Shown here piece by piece: positions 59,438 through 64,000 of a stretch of DNA of 64,000 nucleotides. The DNA is taken from the NCBI GenBank assembly GCA_013368315.1, contig JAACJM010000090.1, positions 1-64,000 on the forward strand, written 5' to 3'. The position numbers were made by a program, and so were the translations under genes. This DNA comes from Tetrapyrgos nigripes. Its lineage: Eukaryota; Basidiomycota; Agaricomycetes; Agaricales; Campanellaceae. The notes under the pieces were generated by a model. The model searched no databases, was not told the DNA's origin, and was given only the letters and a program-made list of their open reading frames with translations. Numbering within the stretch: the first letter of the stretch is position 1; each line of letters starts with the position of its first letter.

Positions 59438-59518
59438 AAAAGCCCAATGCCCTGAAACAGCAACAGAGGGAGAAGAATGTAAAATAAAAGCCCAATGCCC
59501 TGAAACAGCAACAGAGGG
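59438..59518. repeat. Direct repeat pair, 33 bp
   Basis: AAAAGCCCAATGCCCTGAAA plus CAGCAACAGAGGG occurs at 59438-59470 and again at 59486-59518, identical, 48 bp apart. It starts just beyond the recombinase stop, where split direct repeats sit in Ngaro-like elements. Confidence 0.9.
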
Positions 59519-59531
59519 GTGAACATGAACT

Positions 59532-60473
59532 TTAATGAGCCGGTTGTCCAAAAAGAAAAGAATGAAGGACAACCGGATTCTTATGAATATAAATCTCGAA
59601 TGTATGAGAGCTCCAACGTCCTGCCGCCTGGATTAGGTGCGGCGCAACCCCAGCTTGTGCCATTGAAGTGGCTCCTCCAGCACGCATTGAATGACCAGAG
59701 ATATTCGCATCAGGAAGAAGCATCTTTAATCGCTTGATGAACCAATCTCGCATTGGGATCTTGCCGTTAGATAGGATCCAAAGTTCTGGACGCAGTGGAA
59801 AGAGTTCGTCTTGTGAGTCGAGATAAGAAAGGAAATGTGGAGTGGGGTTGGATGGACGGTTGGTGGATTGGACGATGACAAGGTTACCCTCGAAGAGATG
59901 GTATGCTTTATGTCCTGGCAAGAAAAAGGAGTACTGGTTGGGGTTGGTAATATCAACGGAATGCTGCATCATGGTCTTGCAGCGATTGATTAAACACTTG
60001 TTTGTGGGATCTGTGATCTCCCCCAAACGAAGCAAACCATGGAAGCCTGTCAATACCATCGCTTTAAAGAGGAAGTCATCGTGGGATTGGGAAGAGGAGA
60101 GGGAATTGATGATGATGTGGAGTTGGTCATGAGATAGGGGAAGCTTTCTTTTGACAGGAGAACCCCATCGTCGTAGACAACCGGTCATCGTGCGTGTGAC
60201 CAGGGACGAATTCCGGGCTTGACGGACCTCGGGGTAATGTACCTCAAGTTCACTGGCAATACCGGAGAGGTAGTTGTTGACGGATCGGGGATTAATGTGG
60301 GAGGACATAAAGACGGCATACATGCTGAGGTTCTCGGGAGTAGGGGAAATGGGGAAATTGTGGATCTTGCAGAATGTAAGGTAGGAATTTAAAGCAGAAG
60401 AATAAGAAGAAGAAGAAGAAGTATCAATTGAAAAACCCAGGCAAATAGAACGTTCGTGAATTAACTTCTCCAA
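59532..60473 (-). CDS. Tyrosine recombinase (phage-integrase fold)
   Basis: A 313-codon frame ends TGA at 59532-59534. Residues 20-90 form an all-helical DNA-binding domain. The catalytic set is visible: R149 in GLLRLGEIT, H261 and R264 in SGHSMRAGG, a W/H pair in GRWSSHTF, and the nucleophile Y295 in EIYIHKNP. Such enzymes cut and rejoin DNA through a 3' phosphotyrosine link. The frame is open upstream to about 60525 without an ATG (codon 1 as listed is TTG). Translation therefore probably depends on splicing, for instance an acceptor at CCAAACTCCAG near 60490, or on a lost upstream exon. Confidence 0.85.
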   Translation of the reverse strand: MEKLIHERSICLGFSIDTSSSSSYSSALNSYLTFCKIHNFPISPTPENLSMYAVFMSSHINPRSVNNYLSGIASELEVHYPEVRQARNSSLVTRTMTGCLRRWGSPVKRKLPLSHDQLHIIINSLSSSQSHDDFLFKAMVLTGFHGLLRLGEITDPTNKCLINRCKTMMQHSVDITNPNQYSFFLPGHKAYHLFEGNLVIVQSTNRPSNPTPHFLSYLDSQDELFPLRPELWILSNGKIPMRDWFIKRLKMLLPDANISGHSMRAGGATSMAQAGVAPHLIQAAGRWSSHTFEIYIHKNPVVLHSFLFGQPAH

Positions 60474-60704
60474 ACTCCAGGGCTCACGAACAGGCTGCCT
60501 GGAGTTTGGTGAAATGGAGATGATTTAAATATAACCCCCAGCGTCCATCGAGGGGGTCTAGCAATTGTCGCTGCAGTCATCAGGCAAACATAAAAATCGT
60601 GAAAGAGGGCCAAAATAGAATAAAGAAACATGAAGAAATTAGAAGAGAAAGTCCATATCAAAATGCGGGCATCAAGAATAAAAAATATGAGAAAGAAAGG
60701 AGAA

Positions 60705-62119
60705 TTATTGATGGGCAGGAACATTGGATGGGGGAGGTTTAGAGGGAAGAGTAGAAGAGGGAGGTGTAGATTTGTTAGGAAGGAGGGGGCATTTAGGACC
60801 TTTATGGCCAGGAAGATCGCAAACATTGCAAATATGTAGGTGAGTGCAAGTGCTCGCAGAAGCTGTGCAAAATCCCATGTTCCAATTGTTGCAGGGGACT
60901 CTGGACTTGGTAGGTGTCGTACAATTCGATTTCTGGGGAGCCTCTTCGATGCATGATCCTGTGTCGCTGATATGGGATTCTCTGAGATCAGAGAAAAGGC
61001 TGAAATCAATGAAACGGATGGAGCGGGAATTGGCGACTCGGGAGCGGACTGCTTTGTCGAAATGAATGACCCTGGAGTAGAAGGGTTTCTTGACAGATAC
61101 GAACTGCCGGTGAATGTATTCCCCATAGGCCTTGACGTCTGCCTCAAGGTGAGGAAAAATGCGAGCATAAGCAGTCCCGACTTTGTGCCATACAACACCC
61201 CATTCATTGGAGTCGGTGATCTGCTTTGATGGTACCTGATTCCCAAATCTGATCTGAATTCCGTCCGCAAGATCTTCCGTTCGATCCTCCGTGTACATGT
61301 TAGAGTACAAAGAGGTGAAAACCACATCAAGGTTGACTGGTTTACCGAGCAAAATAGCTTTGAGCTCGGATTCAGGAAGATCCGGGCAAAGGGGGGATGA
61401 TAGGAGAGAACGAAGAGCCTTTTTCGGATCCTCGAGGTTTTTGGAGAGGAGACGTAAAGTCTGACGACAGATAGGGGAAAGATCGTCCATAGCAACCGCA
61501 GACAACGGATTGCCACTGGACCAGGGGTATTCTGTGTTGTCGTCCTTGGCCGCCTTCTTGTTTGGAAAGGATGGATCATTGAGTGGGAGGGGAATGTTAT
61601 TATCATTCGAAGACTCATCTGAGCTGTGGCTCTTTTCTTTCCCCTGACAACCGCTTCATCCTCTTCCTTATCTGCGTTATCCAACATCTCCAAAAATGCA
61701 GCCAGACCACCTTTCCGATCCTGATCAGACATCCCTTGAACCATCCACAATTTCTCCTGTATCTCCAAGACTGCCCCAACCTTCGAACCCTGGTGCTTGC
61801 GGTAACGATCAACGATCGCGTGGCATTCAGTGAGAGTGGTTTTCGGAACTTGGATCTTGGTTCGAACGGTGCTTCCAGAAGACGTAGTCGCAGATGATGA
61901 ACTTCCAGGCGATGGATTATTATTCCTCGCTGCTGAGGTACGGACGGCATCGCTGGTAGAGTTGGAGGCAATAGGAGCGGCGGTGGCGTTGCCCTGGGTG
62001 ACGTGAGGAGCAGTGCCACCGGTGGCGTCGGTAGTGTCGGAAGGATTAGCGTTCGAGATGGGTGCATTGACGCTGGTGGCATTCGAGACAGTGGTATCAT
62101 CATTAGAGGTAGAGGCCAT
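60705..62119 (-). CDS. Gag-like protein with cysteine-histidine fingers, one frameshift
   Basis: ATG 62119 opens a Ser/Thr/Asn/Ala-rich N-terminus (about 100 residues), then a helical stretch (ECHAIVDRYRKHQGSKVGAV). Near 61640 the frame shifts by one; no intron signal fits. The second frame continues to TAA at 60705. It has a helical central domain (DLSPICRQTLRLLSKNLEDP) and a C-terminal CNNWNMGFC-type CCCH finger followed by ICNVCDLPGHKGPKCPLL. Paired fingers of this kind mark Gag-like proteins of basidiomycete YR elements. The shift could be a mutation, a sequence error or programmed. Confidence 0.7.
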
Positions 62120-62162
62120 AGATGTATGAATGGAATGATGTGGAGTGATATGAACGAAAAAA

Positions 62163-62243
62163 TCTCTCGAGTGAGCGGCGAGTGAACGAGAGCCTTAGTT
62201 TATCTCTCTCGTTCACTCGCCGCTCACTCGAGAGATAAACTAA
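62163..62243. repeat. Two overlapping hairpins upstream of gag
   Basis: A 30-bp perfect stem (62163-62192 with 62206-62235, containing GAGTGAGCGGCGAGTGAACG) overlaps a second pair, TTAGTTTATCTCTC (62196-62209) with its complement at 62230-62243. Both cannot form at once. They lie 44 bp before the gag ATG. Confidence 0.88.
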
Positions 62244-62504
62244 GGGAAAATATAGTAAGAAGGGAAAGTATATAAGTAAGTGAAGGAGAATATGAAATAG
62301 ATGCGACGTGTGGCAAAAGGATGTTTGGGACGGATGTGAGAGGAAGATGTGTGGATGTTAGGAGACTAGCAGTTTCACTGAATTGTGATCAGATCATAAA
62401 CTGCTAGTAAGGAGGGCCCGATCTCAACGAGATGTACGAACCAAGATGGAGGATAGGAAAGGATGGAGACTGAGAGGAGTGGGGGATGGGAGACTCTGTG
62501 AAGT

Positions 62505-63168
62505 ACTCACAATTAGTAGTCTTTTAAAGCTACTTTACAATAATCTAATCATCGCTGTAAGTGCCCTATGGATTATTATCCATACATATTTATTTATCCT
62601 TCTCGCAGGACCCCAGGGCTGTCCATGCACTTCGTATGCCTCCATGGCTCACATCACTCGCGCAGGACCTCAGGGCTGTCCAATGCATCCTTCCCTCATA
62701 TCCATGCTCCATTTCTCCTTGATTTGTTTCGTTTCAATCTCCTTTTCATGTCACCGATTTCCTCCTCATAACTTTAATATATCTATGTGTTTCTATTTTT
62801 CTATCCTTACCTCCTGTTTCATACATTATCATACTTATACACCCGAGAGACTTGATTCATTACACCTCCATCCTTTCACTCTCACTCACGAGTCTCTCGG
62901 GTATGCATTATCTCTCGTTCATCTTTTCACTATTACTTATGAGTCTGTTAGTTCTAGCTAATCTCGAGTCACCCTCCCACCTCTCCCTGATCTATTACAG
63001 TAGTTACTATTTGTACGCGCCGCTGAGCCTCCCCTCGTTTGTGCCTTGCAATTCATACCCAGGGGAGTCGCTGTTTCAGGGCTCCCCGTGATTCCCGTAT
63101 AACTCTTCACTCGAGAATCCTTGCAAACGACACTGCAAGATGATTAGACTATATTAAAGTAAACATTA
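62505..63168 (-). repeat. Repeat A, copy 3 (reverse)
   Basis: Reversed, it begins CTAATCATCTTGCAG and ends CTTACAGCGATGATTAG with TATTGTAAAGTAGC beyond. It shares GAGCCCTGAAACAGCGACTC, GAGAGACTCGTGAG and GGACAGCCCTGGGGTCCTGC with the other copies. The GGACAGCCCTG(A/G)GGTCCTGC word appears twice here. Confidence 0.85.
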
Positions 63169-63181
63169 ACCACGATTAAAG

Positions 63182-63430
63182 CTGACTAAGGGTGCATACC
63201 TAATTAGGAAGGGCGGATATCCCACGCTCCTCCCTGCCCTCGCAGGTCACTTTCAAGGAAGCTTTGGAAGACGCTGGTCTATCACTAAGCTCTGCAGTAA
63301 GTATAGATAGTTAGAGTTTGTGATGAGGTAGATATTTACTGAAAATCAAGAGTTGCTGATAAAATCTGGGGTACAGTGATGAGATTCTTTGATTCATTCT
63401 GACCATCATGTGCGGACATCCACAATGCAA
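63182..63430 (-). mobile_element. RecQ-type element 3' end, inverted copy
   Basis: Aligns in reverse with 56060-56290, including the CCTAATTAGG palindrome and the outer CCCTTAGTCAGCT. Only the terminal quarter kilobase is present; nothing of the helicase tail is found on this side. Confidence 0.75.
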
Positions 63431-63758
63431 AGATTAAAAATTGAAGGATCAGTTTGCCGCTGATAACAAACATATGCCAGCGTCGTGGAGCTGTCAGAAG
63501 AAGGTACCCCAACTGTCAGGTCGTTTGGTACTTACACTCATTTCCTGCGCCACATGCACCACAGACTGATTGCTTACTTCTCTTCTCCAAGCTGACAGGG
63601 GTCAATGGTAGTCTTGTGGTTAAGTTATAGGGCGAGGCGCCCACGAAAAGTTATTAGGTAATTAAGTGAGCACTGCCACCCTCGCGCGGTCAGTGGTCGA
63701 GACGTAACGCCTCCTCCTCTACTCTCTTCGCGTCTTTTCGTCACTACTTACCTCACAA

Positions 63759-64000
63759 ATGCCTCGGAACGACAACTGGACAAGTCAGCAAGGCTTGGAA
63801 GCCATCAAACATGTGGTCTCCGAGTGTATTCCCTCATGGCGTAATGGCCTTCGTGATTGGCAACTTGAGTCCATCTCTACCATTCTTTCCCGACGAAATC
63901 TCTTCGCGATTGCCGCTACGGGTGATGGGAAGTCTGCACTGTACACTGTTGCTTTTCCACCCTTGCGAGGTGCTGCCAGATACTCGAAAAAGTTGTAAAG
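63759..64000 (+). CDS. RecQ-like ATP-dependent helicase, first exon (runs off window)
   Basis: ATG 63759 follows a CT-rich leader. Residues 30-55 show the RecQ-type Q-motif region (NGLRDWQLESISTILSRRNL) and Walker A (AIAATGDGKSALY). These are helicase superfamily 2 signatures. The frame meets TAA at 63996-63998, but a GAG|GTGCTGCC donor near 63968 suggests the exon ends before it. Such RecQ paralogues are multi-copy and mobile-element-linked in Agaricomycetes. The rest lies beyond the window. Confidence 0.72.

Larger units (their letters stand above)
59438..62243 (-). mobile_element. Tyrosine-recombinase element (gag plus YR, no RT)
   Basis: Two genes on the minus strand, gag-like then tyrosine recombinase, lie between a pair of 33-bp direct repeats at 59438-59518 and nested inverted repeats at 62163-62243. 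Ngaro/DIRS-type retrotransposons have gag, RT-RNase H and YR, with split or inverted repeats at the ends. Here fewer than 240 bp separate gag and YR, so the reverse transcriptase is absent. It may be a deletion derivative or a distinct gag-YR transposon. The outer limits are estimates from the repeats. Confidence 0.7.

Noticed and set aside
60461..61600. Continuation of the first gag frame to 60461
   Set aside because: After about 61640 this frame loses any protein-like composition, while the other frame carries the finger motifs.

Overview
The window looks like a TE-rich stretch of an Agaricomycete (mushroom-type basidiomycete) nuclear genome. Genes are broken by many 45-65 nt GT-AG introns, and the gene families fit (Kap121-type importin, F-box protein, PC-esterase type II membrane proteins). 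The mobile elements are also typical: pogo, hAT, integrase-core DDE, a tyrosine-recombinase element and RecQ-like helicase elements. Host genes are few; most of the DNA is nested, mutually inserted repeats. All names come from reading the sequence; no database search was run.

Layout. 1-593: 3' end of an unrecognised gene. 1.09-3.6 kb: a diverged satellite of about 180 bp period containing a near-perfect 190-bp-arm palindrome. 6.07-6.56 kb: GC-rich repeats. 6.69-8.74 kb: a chimeric pseudogene, importin fragment joined to esterase fragment. 9.81-15.17 kb: two intact tandem PC-esterase genes (511 and 501 aa, five exons each, same intron phases). 16.24-20.10 kb: a pogo/Tigger transposon whose transposase is split by a 1.27-kb TIR element. 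20.98-23.81 kb: an F-box gene split by a second member of that TIR family. 25.75-30.89 kb: a 15-exon Kap121/importin-5-like gene on the minus strand.

33.1-51.1 kb is a nest of insertions. A 2.3-kb repeat (Z) carries a small two-exon gene. One copy of Z is split by a 7.67-kb element with 26-bp TIRs and a 5-bp target duplication that encodes an integrase-core DDE protein. That element in turn holds a minisatellite and an 852-bp deleted hAT. A 3.3-kb hAT with a decayed transposase sits just before the second Z copy, which serves as the empty-site reference.

51.1-52.7 kb is a diverged inverted duplicate of the F-box 3' end. 53.9-57.05 kb is an inverted pseudogene copy of the second esterase, broken by RecQ-helicase-element sequence and by the 56.3-kb copy of a 285-bp inverted-repeat pair. 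At 57.06-58.88 kb a third TIR-family element carries a KOW-like cargo gene. 59.4-62.2 kb is a gag-plus-tyrosine-recombinase element without reverse transcriptase. The window ends in the first exon of a RecQ-type helicase.

The most interesting system is the TIR family at 17.9, 21.2 and 57.1 kb: asymmetric but shared ends, 9-bp target duplications, no transposase, and a KOW-like cargo gene in two members. Next come the RT-less gag-recombinase element and the 7.67-kb integrase-core transposon with its recoverable empty site.
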